A DNA stretch of 64,000 nucleotides from Sediminispirochaeta bajacaliforniensis DSM 16054 (GTDB lineage Bacteria > Spirochaetota > Spirochaetia > DSM-16054 > Sediminispirochaetaceae). Below are positions 44,154 through 52,695 of the stretch, piece by piece (the stretch's first letter is position 1; the number at the start of each line of letters is the position of its first letter). Under the pieces are notes generated by a model. The model was not told the origin of the DNA and searched no databases. It was given only the letters and a program-made list of their open reading frames with translations. A program made the translations under genes and the position numbers. The stretch is from NCBI RefSeq assembly GCF_000378205.1, contig NZ_KB899415.1:1-64000 (forward strand). The letters are read 5' to 3'.

Positions 44154-45330
44154 GGCACTGCTGCTTTTGGCGGTGTTGCTTCTTATTCTCGGAATAACGG
44201 TCGTTTTTTTATACGTTAATACTAGAACCGACGAGATTGCCGCTCTCCGTTCGGAACAGCATTATATTCCTGTGTTGTTTTCCGTTCACGAGGGGGATGA
44301 GCATCTCTTTTCGGAACTTTTTATCTATCATCCGCTTACCGGAAAAGGCGCTTTTTTCGATATTCCGGGAGAACTCGGTCTGATGATACCCTCATTGAAG
44401 AGGATTGATCGTATCGAAACGATTTTTGATCCGGAGCATCCTGATGAATTTCGAAATGCCGTGGCCAAAATGATGGCGGTAGATATTCCGTATCACATCA
44501 TTCTTTCCTATGAGGATCTCGAAGGTGTGGTGGATCTCATGGGAGGTGTTGATCTCTTTATCGCCAATCCTGTTGAATATATGGAGAACGACCAGATCGT
44601 TCTCCTCCCGTCCGGAAGCGTCAGACTTGACGGAGCAAAGGCCGCGCTGTACGGAACCTATCATGATCCCGACGAGTCGGATATTGAACGCATAAACCGG
44701 CGTCAGCGTCTCGCTCAGGCCTTTTTCGGTCGGATGGGGGAAGAGGCTTCCTTGCTTATGGAAGGAAGTGCTGAGAAGCTTTTGCATAAACGTATTTCCA
44801 CCAACCTCAATAGACGGGCCTTCTCTTCCTATCTTGAATCGCTTACTCTCTTTGATGCTGATCGGGTTGTATTTCAACGTATTCTGGGGACGATACGGAA
44901 TGTCGATGGGAAGGAACTTCTGTTTCCTCATTATGAAGGAAAGGTCGTCCGGGAAGCGGTGGAACAAACCCTCGTTTCCATCGCCAGTGAGGAAATCCTG
45001 AGTAATGAAGAGTTGACATTATCACTTGAGATTTTGAATGGCACTTCAAGAAATGGTCTGGCGGGAAGAACCTCTACTGTTTTTAAGGGCTTTGGGTATG
45101 AGGTCGTCGGCATTGGAAATGCACCCGAAACCGAGGTAGAAAAGAGTTATGTCGTCGATCATACAGGTGATATCACAAAGGCTCAGCGGGTAGCGAACCT
45201 TATCAGGTGCAAGGATGTTCGAAGCGCTTCGGAAACATCCCTTGCTTCAACTACCGATAGCGATGTTCTTATTGATGTAACTATTGTTTTAGGAAAGGAT
45301 TTTGATGGAAGATACTGCAAGGAGGAATGA
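44125..45330 (+). CDS. LytR-CpsA-Psr-type membrane protein with LytR_C domain (401 aa)
   Basis: A GTG start is followed by one membrane helix (~residues 11-30) and an extracytoplasmic LCP-like domain, with I-D-R-I-E-T-I near 95, V-D-L-M-G-G-V-D-L-F-I near 133 and R-I-N-R-R-Q-R near 190. The C-terminal ~90 residues (L-E-I-L-N-G-T-S-R-N-G-L-A-G, then D-V-L-I-D-V-T-I-V-L-G) are a LytR_C domain. LCP enzymes attach anionic polymers to the wall in Gram-positives; in spirochaetes the substrate is unknown. It lies between yqeK and rsfS. The catalytic pyrophosphate-binding Arg residues appear kept, but I cannot verify all of them. Confidence 0.78.
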   Translation: MRRKTENSNKALLLLAVLLLILGITVVFLYVNTRTDEIAALRSEQHYIPVLFSVHEGDEHLFSELFIYHPLTGKGAFFDIPGELGLMIPSLKRIDRIETIFDPEHPDEFRNAVAKMMAVDIPYHIILSYEDLEGVVDLMGGVDLFIANPVEYMENDQIVLLPSGSVRLDGAKAALYGTYHDPDESDIERINRRQRLAQAFFGRMGEEASLLMEGSAEKLLHKRISTNLNRRAFSSYLESLTLFDADRVVFQRILGTIRNVDGKELLFPHYEGKVVREAVEQTLVSIASEEILSNEELTLSLEILNGTSRNGLAGRTSTVFKGFGYEVVGIGNAPETEVEKSYVVDHTGDITKAQRVANLIRCKDVRSASETSLASTTDSDVLIDVTIVLGKDFDGRYCKEE

Positions 45331-45331
45331 G

Positions 45332-45670
45332 ATGAAGCGGGCGGCCCTGGCGTTGGCGGAGGAAATCAGTAGCCATAAGGGCGAAAATACGGTCCTCATC
45401 GATTTGACGGGAAAAAGTAGCTGGACGGATTATTTTCTTATTTCGACGGTAAACAGTCTCGGACACCTGAAAGGAATGGTCCGCAATGTGAAAGAGAGAC
45501 TTGCCGAACTTGGAGTAGAACTACTTCAGCGACATAAACGTATCGGCGAAGACGGATGGGAGCTAATCGATTGCGGCTTTTTGGTGATACACCTCATGAC
45601 CAAAGAAATGAGGGATTTTTACGACCTTGAACGACTCTGGTTTGAAGGTGACGTAATTTTCAGGGAATAA
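45332..45670 (+). CDS. rsfS: Ribosomal silencing factor RsfS/Iojap (112 aa)
   Basis: It binds L14 and blocks subunit joining in starvation. The core W-T-D-Y-F-L-I-S-T-V-N-S-L, W-E-L-I-D-C-G-F-L-V-I-H-L-M and Y-D-L-E-R-L-W is diagnostic. ATG 45332 is chosen because AAGGAGG (45319-45325) lies 6 nt upstream; the longer reading from 45302/45305 overlaps the LCP gene and has no such site. It ends the long rplU operon. Confidence 0.93.
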   Translation: MKRAALALAEEISSHKGENTVLIDLTGKSSWTDYFLISTVNSLGHLKGMVRNVKERLAELGVELLQRHKRIGEDGWELIDCGFLVIHLMTKEMRDFYDLERLWFEGDVIFRE

Positions 45671-45695
45671 ACCATAAAGAAAGCAAGATAGATAA

Positions 45696-45740
45696 GAGGG
45701 GAGGAAGAGCCGTTTTTTTCACTTGGCTGGTCCTCCCTCC
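45696..45740. terminator. Hairpin between convergent rsfS and acidic-protein gene
   Basis: GAGG(G)GAGGA (45696-45705) pairs with TCCTCCCTC (45731-45739), and inside it AGCC pairs with GGCT. The T-run lies inside the loop, so it is an imperfect terminator, but its place between two converging genes supports that role. Confidence 0.5.
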
Positions 45741-45767
45741 GTTTCTTCTTTCCGCCTTTACATCGTT

Positions 45768-46028
45768 TCAGGCATCAAAATCGTCGTAATCCAGACCATC
45801 GTCGTAGTCGAGGTCTTCTTCGTCGAGGAATTCGCCTTCCTCTTCGTCGAAATCCTCTTCGTCATCCAGCCCTTCGTCGAGATCTTCTCCGTACTCTTCA
45901 TCAAGCAGTTCGTCTTCGAAGTCGTCGAAATCATCATCAAAGTCAGACTCGTAATCGTCAAAGTCATTGTCGAGATGATCGTCGTCAGCGCTGGATAAAA
46001 AATCCAAATCTTCCAATTCGTCCATCAT
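45768..46028 (-). CDS. Extremely acidic Asp/Glu-rich small protein (86 aa)
   Basis: By my count 50 of 86 residues are Asp or Glu, and there is no Lys or Arg. The acidic clusters alternate with single Phe, Leu, Tyr and Gly residues (D-D-F-D-D-F-E-D, D-E-E-Y-G-E-D-L). The two frames on the other strand give only hydrophobic nonsense. It has a convincing promoter (46128-46157) and GAGGGAGGG upstream of the tandem ATGs, though 12 nt away. I recognise no family. It resembles only the acidic tail of the Firmicute RNA-polymerase delta subunit, or nucleic-acid-mimic and metal-buffering proteins. It is probably disordered in the cytoplasm. Function unknown. Confidence 0.65.
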   Translation of the reverse strand: MMDELEDLDFLSSADDDHLDNDFDDYESDFDDDFDDFEDELLDEEYGEDLDEGLDDEEDFDEEEGEFLDEEDLDYDDGLDYDDFDA

Positions 46029-46127
46029 TACGTACGTGAACCCTCCCTCAAAAAGATTCTCATACAGAAAGCATCTACTGTACTGAAGAACATGTTACTT
46101 CGGTCGAGGCAACCTTAACCTACACCT

Positions 46128-46157
46128 AATCTACGAGATGGCTATAAAACATGTCAA
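46128..46157 (-). promoter_or_regulatory. Promoter of the acidic-protein gene
   Basis: On the minus strand TTGACA (46157-46152), an 18-bp spacer and TAGATT (46133-46128). It overlaps the end of the cheX-like gene and predicts a ~90-nt leader. Confidence 0.6.
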
Positions 46158-46645
46158 CTCTTTTTCGACCATTCTTTTGCCTTTTTTATGCCAACGAAGA
46201 TATTGATCTTTCCGAAGCCGCCGGAAATATCCTGATTGAGGAAATCATCCAGCGCTCTGATGTCGTAAGAAATGTTGGCCCCGATGAGCAGGGTCGGGGG
46301 AGTGATGTCGCATTCGAAACCGTGATCTGCGAGAAGCATCACCGACCTTCCGGAAAGTTGGTTGAGGATCTCGCCGAAGGCTTCCCGCTGAAAGCTTCCA
46401 AAACCTTCTTCACTCTCTTCCATCCCCATATTGGCAAGGACCTTGGAGATGAACGCAACCAGACTTTTTGTATCGGAGCGTAGAAGTAAGAATCCTTGGA
46501 TATCCCCGGTAATACCGATGGTCGCGACGGCCTCACTCGGAGGGTTCATTTCGGGAGCCGCTTTATACGTAAGGTCCGCAAATCCAATTTCATGGAGGAC
46601 CTCTTCGAAGGCTTTTTCAAAAAGCGATAAATGGCCGTTTATCAT
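46154..46645 (-). CDS. CheX/CheC-type chemotaxis phosphatase-like protein (163 aa)
   Basis: The active-site pattern of CheC/CheX phosphatases is readable: E-I-L-N (E-x2-N) near residue 96, followed about 25 residues later by a Pro pair (I-T-P-P-T). Flanking segments G-F-L-L-L-R and F-I-S-K-V-L-A fit the CheX fold. These enzymes dephosphorylate CheY. It lies far from the chemotaxis operon at 56 kb. ATG 46645 is preferred because a perfect TTGACA-17-TATACT promoter ends 7 nt before it; the longer reading from TTG 46681 would start inside the -35 box. The transcript therefore seems leaderless. Confidence 0.78.
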   Translation of the reverse strand: MINGHLSLFEKAFEEVLHEIGFADLTYKAAPEMNPPSEAVATIGITGDIQGFLLLRSDTKSLVAFISKVLANMGMEESEEGFGSFQREAFGEILNQLSGRSVMLLADHGFECDITPPTLLIGANISYDIRALDDFLNQDISGGFGKINIFVGIKKAKEWSKKS

Positions 46646-46652
46646 GCCCCTC

Positions 46653-46681
46653 AGTATAGGTTGATACGAAGAGCGTGTCAA
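46653..46681 (-). promoter_or_regulatory. Promoter of the cheX-like gene
   Basis: On the minus strand TTGACA (46681-46676), a 17-bp spacer and TATACT (46658-46653), followed by 7 nt and then the ATG. Its -35 box is back to back with that of ispE, separated by 1 bp. Confidence 0.8.
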
Positions 46682-46682
46682 A

Positions 46683-46711
46683 TTGAACTAACGCATGGTA
46701 GCGGTTATACT
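46683..46711 (+). promoter_or_regulatory. Promoter of ispE
   Basis: TTGAAC (46683-46688), a 17-bp spacer and TATACT (46706-46711), followed by 7 nt and then ATG 46719. The predicted start of transcription falls on or next to the ATG. Confidence 0.75.
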
Positions 46712-46718
46712 ATCGATC

Positions 46719-47627
46719 ATGACACTGACCATAGAGGCTCCGGCCAAGATAAATCTTCACCTGCAAGTTGGAAAGCTTCGTTCAGACGGTTATCATGACC
46801 TTCTCAGCTTAATGCACCTCGTCGATCTTTCAGATAGGGTGAGCCTGCGGACGGAAGGAAAAAGGGGAACGGTGGAACTTGAAGGGGATTTCGACTGTCT
46901 GAAGAAGGACAATTTACTGTATAAGGCTGCTTCGGCCTATCTTCGAGAGAGACAGAAGAGGATTCCGAACGCTCCCCCGGCTCCTGGTTTGACCATTTCC
47001 TGTTTGAAAAGGATCCCGGCGGGGGGGGGGCTCGGAGGGGGATCATCCGATGCCGCTGCGCTATTAAAGCTGCTTGAGCGTTTTTTCGGGGCTTTTCCCG
47101 AAAGGGGGGGGCTTGATGAGATCGCCCTTTCTTTGGGGAGCGATGTTCCTTTTTTCCTCCACACAGGGGCCGAGATAGCTCAGGGAAGGGGCGAGGTGCT
47201 CGAACCTGTGGAACCTCTTCCCGCTTATCCACTTGTGCTGGTATTTCCCTCCTGGAGAATTTCAACCCCCGATGCCTATGCCGCGATCGATAGGTTTAGG
47301 CTCGAAAAAGCGGATCATCCCCGCTTCCTTTCCCCCGGGCAACTACGCGAAGCATACCGCAGGCCTGTTGCCCAATGGCCTTTTTTTAACGATTTCACCT
47401 CCCCGGTTCTCTTGCAGTTTCCCGAATCCCGTGACCTCCTTTTACGGTTGCAGGACCAGGAAGCCCTCTATTCGCAGATGTCGGGAAGCGGTTCCACCTT
47501 TTTCGGACTCTTCGGTGAGGAAAAAACGGCCCTTTGGGCCTTTGAAAGGCTAAAATCCATGGGCTATCGTTGTCATCTTGGAAAAATGCTTGCGCGCCCG
47601 TATGACCCGGTTTACAATGGGCGATAA
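46719..47627 (+). CDS. ispE: 4-diphosphocytidyl-2-C-methyl-D-erythritol kinase IspE (302 aa)
   Basis: A GHMP kinase of the non-mevalonate isoprenoid pathway. A-P-A-K-I-N-L-H-L lies at the N-terminus, the ATP-binding P-A-G-G-G-L-G-G-G-S-S-D-A-A near residue 105, L-G-S-D-V-P-F-F near 143 and S-G-S-G-S-T-F-F-G-L near 260. The start at 46719 rather than 46695 is forced by the promoter. The ATP loop is encoded through a run of ten G, followed 70 bp later by a run of eight; both keep the frame intact. spoVG follows 31 bp downstream, a pairing also seen in Firmicutes and Borrelia. Confidence 0.93.
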   Translation: MTLTIEAPAKINLHLQVGKLRSDGYHDLLSLMHLVDLSDRVSLRTEGKRGTVELEGDFDCLKKDNLLYKAASAYLRERQKRIPNAPPAPGLTISCLKRIPAGGGLGGGSSDAAALLKLLERFFGAFPERGGLDEIALSLGSDVPFFLHTGAEIAQGRGEVLEPVEPLPAYPLVLVFPSWRISTPDAYAAIDRFRLEKADHPRFLSPGQLREAYRRPVAQWPFFNDFTSPVLLQFPESRDLLLRLQDQEALYSQMSGSGSTFFGLFGEEKTALWAFERLKSMGYRCHLGKMLARPYDPVYNGR

Positions 47628-47658
47628 CAGCTAAAGGTGCAACGCGCATGGAGGATTT

Positions 47659-47958
47659 ATGGAAATTACTGACATTCGCATCAGGAAACTTGGTTCCGAC
47701 AGCAAGTTGAAAGCGTATGTGACGATTACCTTCGACGATTGCTTTGTGGTACACAATGTAAAAATCATCGATGGGAAGAATGGTGCTTTTATTGCAATGC
47801 CGAGTAGAAAAACCAGGAGCGGTGAATACAAGGATGTCGCACATCCCATTAATTCCGACTTCCGTGGGCGGCTGCAACAGCAGATTCTTGATGAATATGA
47901 ACGTGTTTTGGAGAGCGGTGAGGATGTCCCTCATTACGAAGACGACGAAAGTCTTTAA
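47659..47958 (+). CDS. spoVG: SpoVG regulatory protein (99 aa)
   Basis: M-E-I-T-D-I-R-I-R-K-L and V-K-I-I-D-G-K-N-G-A-F-I-A-M-P-S-R-K-T are the conserved SpoVG segments, and H-P-I-N-S follows. In Borrelia and Firmicutes the protein is a site-specific DNA/RNA-binding regulator. The tail is short and acidic. GGAGG precedes the ATG. Probably co-transcribed with ispE. Confidence 0.95.
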   Translation: MEITDIRIRKLGSDSKLKAYVTITFDDCFVVHNVKIIDGKNGAFIAMPSRKTRSGEYKDVAHPINSDFRGRLQQQILDEYERVLESGEDVPHYEDDESL

Positions 47959-48057
47959 GATGAATAGATTGGTATAGAAAAAAGGGAGTAAAATCACCCG
48001 TTCTAGTGGAAAAAAAATCTAAACTATGATAGAAACATAACTCTGTTGCCAGAACAG

Positions 48058-48130
48058 TGGGGCGTTGGCAAGCGGTTAAGCCACCGGTTTTTGGAGCCGG
48101 TATTCGCAGGTTCGAATCCTGCCGCCCCAG
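48058..48130 (+). tRNA. tRNA-Gln (anticodon TTG)
   Basis: A 73-nt cloverleaf: acceptor TGGGGCG/CGCCCCA, D arm with AAGCGGTTAAGC, anticodon stem CCGGT/GCCGG around TTTTGGA (anticodon TTG), T arm GGTTCGAATCC and discriminator G. CCA is not encoded. Together with the CTG species at 36469 it covers both Gln codons. Confidence 0.93.
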
Positions 48131-48166
48131 GTATATTTTTAGTAAAAGATCCGGAGGAGATTTTTC

Positions 48167-48796
48167 ATGGAACAGAAGACGTTAACCGGTTTCGCCCGTA
48201 CCGAGCTAAAAAAAGGTGCTGCCAAAAGGCTTCGCCGAGAGGGCAAGATTCCCGCTATTATTTACGGCCACTCAGAACCCGTGCCTATTTCCGTCCCTGC
48301 CAACGAGTTTGAGAAGAAGTATTCCGATCTTTCCGAGAGCACGATCATTACCATTTCTGTCGGCGGAAAAGAGTACGATGTTCTTATCAAGGATTACCAG
48401 GAAAATACTATGCGGGGTGAAGTGACCCACCTTGATTTTTTTGAGATCGAGCGGGGCAAGAAGCTGAAGACCCATGTACCTCTGCATGCCGTAGGAACGG
48501 CCCAGGGGATAAAAGAGGGGGGTATCCTCGAGCTTGGTTTCCACGAGATTGAAATCGAATGTTTACCAAAGGATATTCCTTCTCATCTCGAAATCAATGT
48601 AGAGGGTATGGCCATCGGTGATTCTCGACACATATCCGATATCTCGGTTCCCGAAGGGGTTACTGTTCTTGTCAGCACGGACATGGTTGCCGCCTCAATC
48701 ACAACTGCCAAGGTTGAAGAAACTGCTCCTGAGGAAGGCGAAGAGGAAGCTGCTGCAGCGGATGCGGCTGCTGCCGAAGCTTCTGCAGCAGAATAG
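48167..48796 (+). CDS. rplY: 50S ribosomal protein L25/general stress protein Ctc (209 aa)
   Basis: The N-terminal L25 domain (R-R-E-G-K-I-P-A-I-I-Y-G-H, then D-V-L-I-K-D-Y-Q) binds 5S rRNA. The C-terminal TL5/Ctc domain (residues ~100-185) is followed by an Ala/Glu-rich tail (residues ~185-209) of low complexity. CGGAGGAG lies 9 nt before the ATG. It sits next to pth, the usual arrangement. Confidence 0.94.
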   Translation: MEQKTLTGFARTELKKGAAKRLRREGKIPAIIYGHSEPVPISVPANEFEKKYSDLSESTIITISVGGKEYDVLIKDYQENTMRGEVTHLDFFEIERGKKLKTHVPLHAVGTAQGIKEGGILELGFHEIEIECLPKDIPSHLEINVEGMAIGDSRHISDISVPEGVTVLVSTDMVAASITTAKVEETAPEEGEEEAAAADAAAAEASAAE

Positions 48797-48805
48797 TTCT
48801 CTGCC

Positions 48806-49399
48806 TTGATACATCAGCTTTGTATCGGTCTGGGAAATCCTGGTCCGCAGTATAGGGAAACCCGACACAATGTCGGGTTTCTTGTCTTAGAGACTCTTGC
48901 CAAAGAATTCGGAGCTCAGTGGCGAAGGCCCTTCTTCTCACCGTATCGTTTTGCAAGGCACAGACATTCGGATGCGATGCTTTTTCTTGCCCAGCCTCTT
49001 ACCTTCATGAATCGTTCCGGCGATGTACTTTCCGCAATTTTACAGAAAAGCGGTACTTCATCTGAGAGTATGCTCGTTGTGTGCGATAATCTCGATCTTG
49101 CTCCGGGACAGGTTCGTATTCGGAAAGGCGGTTCTGCTGCCGGTCATAACGGCTTAAAATCGGTCATCGCTGCCGCCGGGACCGGAGAGTTCCTTCGTGT
49201 CTATGTAGGAATCGGTCGCCCCAATGGGGGAACCATTGTCGATCACGTACTTGGGATTCCTATCGAAGGAGAGGAACAAAAGGCTGTCGAGGCCGGTATT
49301 GTACGTGCCGCCGAAGCGGTTACCCAGCTTATTGAAGGTGAGGAGCTGCAAAGTGTGATGAACCGCTTTAATAGAAGGAATCGTGAAAACGGACATTGA
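48806..49399 (+). CDS. pth: Peptidyl-tRNA hydrolase (197 aa)
   Basis: It releases peptides from stalled peptidyl-tRNA. C-I-G-L-G-N-P-G-P-Q-Y, T-R-H-N-V-G-F (catalytic His), T-F-M-N-R-S-G and V-C-D-N-L-D-L (Asp) are diagnostic. TTG 48806 is the only start that keeps the N-terminal strand; no strong ribosome site is seen, so translation may be coupled to rplY, 9 bp upstream. The end overlaps tilS by 17 bp. Confidence 0.93.
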   Translation: MIHQLCIGLGNPGPQYRETRHNVGFLVLETLAKEFGAQWRRPFFSPYRFARHRHSDAMLFLAQPLTFMNRSGDVLSAILQKSGTSSESMLVVCDNLDLAPGQVRIRKGGSAAGHNGLKSVIAAAGTGEFLRVYVGIGRPNGGTIVDHVLGIPIEGEEQKAVEAGIVRAAEAVTQLIEGEELQSVMNRFNRRNRENGH

Positions 49400-50732
49400 A
49401 TCGCTGTTGCGCCAGAAATTAGAAGCCGTGGGGGCCTTAGCGGGGGGGAGGCTTCTTGTTGCCTATTCAGGGGGGCCGGATTCTACCGCTTTACTTGCTG
49501 CCTCCGTTGCGCTTCGTTCCGTTTCTGCCGACTTTACCCTTGAAGCTGTGTATATCGATCACTGCCTGCGAAGCCAGGATGAACGCCGGGAAGAACGTAC
49601 TATTATTCAGGCCGCGACCCGTCGTTGGAATGTTCCCCTGCATCTGCTATCCGCCGGAGAAGGGAAAATAGTCTCACAGGCAGGCGCGTCAGGCAGCGGG
49701 GTTGAGGCAGCGGCTCGTCAATACCGCTATTCCTGCTTTGAAAATCTCATTTCTCATGAGAAATTTGATTATTGCCTCTTGGCACATACCCTCGATGATC
49801 AGGTGGAAACGATCCTTCAGCGTCTTTTCGAAGGGGCGGCCCTTGATTCCTCCTTGGGCATACCCGAACGCAGGGGGCCGTTTTTTCGACCCTTTCTTTC
49901 GGTGAAAAAGTCCGATTTGCTTGATTACCTGAGAGAACGGAATTTCTCCTTTTCGACGGATTCGACCAACGGAGAGAACTTGTATCTGCGTAATCGTATT
50001 CGGAACGAGATTATTCCTGTTGTCGCCTCTGTTTTTCCCGCATATCGTACGGCCATAGAATCCTTTCTTGCAAAGCAACGAATGGCCGATTCGGCGCTGA
50101 GAGCGTTGTTGCCTGAGATTCCCTTCAGGAAGGAATCTCCTTCCTCCGTTTCCTGGGATGCCGAATCCTTTTTTGCCGCTCCGGAAGAGGCACGCCGCCG
50201 TTTTCTTTATCGCATCCATACGGAAATCGATTCTTCTCAGCGGCGTTTACCATATCCCTTTGTCGAACGGATTATTCGCATGGACGATAAGCCGGAAGCC
50301 TTGATTGAAGCATTCGGTTCCAGGATAAGCAGGAGGGGAGATCGGATTTTTTGGGACGGGGTTGTTGTCCTTCGGGGAAAAAACCGTTACATTAGACGGA
50401 TACAGGATGGTAGCCTGGTAAACCTTCCCAATATTGGTAAGGTTCGCCTTTCTTTTTCCGGGCTAACCCCTCCGGTGATTATTCGATACCGAATGGAAGG
50501 GGATGTTATTTCTACGACGGGTGGGAAGAAAAGGCTGAAAAAACTTTTTCAGGAATGGGCTCTGCCACAGAGTCTTCGTAATATGGTTCCTGTTTTGGAA
50601 GATAGCCGCGGTATCGCTGCCGTTTTGGGCAGCCCTTTTGGTTTTCCCGATAGATATGCCGTTGGTGGAAAGAAATATTGTTCAATCAAAATGGAGTATG
50701 TAGGTGAATCCCGAGAACAGACAGCCAGATAA
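49383..50732 (+). CDS. tilS: tRNA(Ile)-lysidine synthetase (449 aa)
   Basis: It converts C34 of tRNA-Ile(CAT) to lysidine. The PP-loop A-Y-S-G-G-P-D-S-T lies near residue 28, Y-I-D-H-C-L-R near 59, H-T-L-D-D-Q-V-E-T near 137, and the C-terminal TilS domain (G-D-V-I-S-T-T-G-G-K-K-R-L-K-K) near 380. A GTG start overlaps pth, and the 3' end overlaps ftsH by 29 bp. The tilS-ftsH order is conserved in many bacteria. Confidence 0.93.
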   Translation: MKTDIESLLRQKLEAVGALAGGRLLVAYSGGPDSTALLAASVALRSVSADFTLEAVYIDHCLRSQDERREERTIIQAATRRWNVPLHLLSAGEGKIVSQAGASGSGVEAAARQYRYSCFENLISHEKFDYCLLAHTLDDQVETILQRLFEGAALDSSLGIPERRGPFFRPFLSVKKSDLLDYLRERNFSFSTDSTNGENLYLRNRIRNEIIPVVASVFPAYRTAIESFLAKQRMADSALRALLPEIPFRKESPSSVSWDAESFFAAPEEARRRFLYRIHTEIDSSQRRLPYPFVERIIRMDDKPEALIEAFGSRISRRGDRIFWDGVVVLRGKNRYIRRIQDGSLVNLPNIGKVRLSFSGLTPPVIIRYRMEGDVISTTGGKKRLKKLFQEWALPQSLRNMVPVLEDSRGIAAVLGSPFGFPDRYAVGGKKYCSIKMEYVGESREQTAR

Positions 50733-52647
50733 GAATGGCAACGATCCGAACAAGCTAAAGTTCGATTTTAACAAGAACAGGTTTGCTCTCTTCTTTCTGA
50801 TTTCGCTGATCATCATGTTTGTCCTTCTTTTCATGATGAATTCCGGCGGAGGGGAGATGGAAATTTCTTATTCCAGTTTCCTCAATTATTTGAAAGAGGG
50901 ACAGGTTGATGCTGTTAAGATTCTTGACAACAGCGAAATCAGGGGAACGATGAAGGGCTCCGACGGGCAGTCGGTAGTTTTCGTCACAACCATTCCGTAT
51001 TACCACGATAATCTCATACCTATGCTCGAAGAGCACGATGTTAATATTTCAGGAGGGACCAAGGGGCTTTCTGCCGGCCGGGTTTTTCTTGAACTTATTC
51101 CCTGGCTGCTCTTTCTACTTTTTTTCTGGTTCATGTTCAGACAGGTCCAGGGAGGGGGAAACAAGGCCTTTTCCTTCGGAAAGAGTAAGGCGAAGCAATA
51201 TCTTGAGCAGGATAGTCGAATTACCTTTAATGATGTTGCGGGTCAGTCCGAGGCGAAATTTGAGCTTGAAGAGGTGGTCGATTTTCTGAAGAATCCCACG
51301 AAATTTACAAAAATAGGTGCGAAGATTCCCAAAGGTGTCTTGCTCGTCGGAATGCCCGGTACGGGAAAAACATTGCTTGCCAAGGCGGTGGCCGGGGAGG
51401 CCGGTGTGGCCTTTTTCCATATGTCGGGTTCCGATTTTGTCGAAATGTTCGTAGGTGTCGGCGCAAGTCGTGTGCGTGATCTTTTTGAGCAAGGTAGGCG
51501 GCATGCTCCCTGTATCATTTTTATTGATGAACTTGATGCCGTAGGCCGAACCCGTGGTGCAGGATACGGCGGCGGACATGACGAACGCGAGCAAACCTTG
51601 AATCAGATGCTTGTGGAGATGGATGGCTTCGATACGAAGGATGGAGTGATCATTCTTGCGGCGACGAACCGTCCTGATGTTCTTGATCCTGCGCTCCTTC
51701 GTCCCGGCCGTTTCGATCGGCAGGTTGTTGTCGATATGCCTGATGTAAAGGAGCGGGAGGATATTCTCGCAATTCATTGTCAAAAAATTCAGCTTGCCGA
51801 TGATGTGGATTTGAATAGAGTTGCCAGGGCCACTCCCGGAACTTCAGGCGCCGATCTCGCCAATATGGTCAATGAAGCGGCTCTTTTCGCCGCTCGTAAC
51901 AATCGTCAGACGGTTTGTATGCTTGATTTCGAAGAGGCGAGAGATAAAACCCTCCTGGGTGTCGCACGAAAATCCCGGGTTATTACCCCGGAGGATAAAA
52001 GGGCCACCGCTTATCACGAGGCTGGTCATGCATTGCTCCACTATTATCTCAAACATGCGGATCCTCTTCACAAGGTAACCGTTGTTCCTCACGGCAGGGC
52101 TCTTGGGCTTGCTCTTTCCTTGCCGGAGCGGGATACCTATTCCAGAACAAAAGGCTGGCTGATGGATCGGATAAAGATCGCTATGGGGGGATATGTTGCT
52201 GAAGAGCTCATTTATGGTGAGACCACAACGGGAACACAAAACGATATCAAGCAGGCAACCAGTATCGCCAGACGAATGGTCACCGAATGGGGCATGAGCG
52301 ATGAACTTGGCTTCGTGGCCCTTGGGCAGGAGGATGAACCGATCTTCATCGGAAAAGAGATTGCCCAGCATAAAGATTATTCCGAGGATACTGCAACCAG
52401 AATTGATGTCTCGGTTCGAACACTCCTGAAGGATGCCCTGGACGAAACTCGCGTGATTCTGACCGAGCATAAAGATCAGCTTGATACGCTTGCCAAAAAT
52501 TTGGTGAAGGAAGAGACCCTTGACGATGCCGAGATTAGAATCCTTCTCGGTTTTCCTCCTCGGGAGTCGATAACAAGTCTGAAAATAGAAACTTCGGAGC
52601 CTGAAGATTCCGAAAGCGATCCCGAAAATGAGGATGAGGAGAAATAG
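50704..52647 (+). CDS. ftsH: ATP-dependent zinc metalloprotease FtsH (647 aa)
   Basis: Two N-terminal membrane helices (~residues 22-42 and ~122-142) flank a small periplasmic domain. The AAA module has Walker A G-M-P-G-T-G-K-T near 217, Walker B I-I-F-I-D-E-L-D and the second region of homology near 320 ([19 protein letters not shown]). The zinc site is H-E-A-G-H near 438. The C-terminal ~25 residues are highly acidic. GTG start within tilS. It degrades membrane and regulatory proteins. Confidence 0.96.
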   Translation: MNPENRQPDKNGNDPNKLKFDFNKNRFALFFLISLIIMFVLLFMMNSGGGEMEISYSSFLNYLKEGQVDAVKILDNSEIRGTMKGSDGQSVVFVTTIPYYHDNLIPMLEEHDVNISGGTKGLSAGRVFLELIPWLLFLLFFWFMFRQVQGGGNKAFSFGKSKAKQYLEQDSRITFNDVAGQSEAKFELEEVVDFLKNPTKFTKIGAKIPKGVLLVGMPGTGKTLLAKAVAGEAGVAFFHMSGSDFVEMFVGVGASRVRDLFEQGRRHAPCIIFIDELDAVGRTRGAGYGGGHDEREQTLNQMLVEMDGFDTKDGVIILAATNRPDVLDPALLRPGRFDRQVVVDMPDVKEREDILAIHCQKIQLADDVDLNRVARATPGTSGADLANMVNEAALFAARNNRQTVCMLDFEEARDKTLLGVARKSRVITPEDKRATAYHEAGHALLHYYLKHADPLHKVTVVPHGRALGLALSLPERDTYSRTKGWLMDRIKIAMGGYVAEELIYGETTTGTQNDIKQATSIARRMVTEWGMSDELGFVALGQEDEPIFIGKEIAQHKDYSEDTATRIDVSVRTLLKDALDETRVILTEHKDQLDTLAKNLVKEETLDDAEIRILLGFPPRESITSLKIETSEPEDSESDPENEDEEK

Positions 52648-52695
52648 GCTCCGAAGAGATCGGTATGCAAGAATTGAAGCGGTAGCGAGGTACGT

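Noticed and set aside
46646-46718. Longer N-termini for the cheX-like gene (TTG 46681) and ispE (ATG 46695)
   Set aside because: Both lie inside the divergent promoter elements; the ATGs at 46645 and 46719 each sit 7 nt after a TATACT box.
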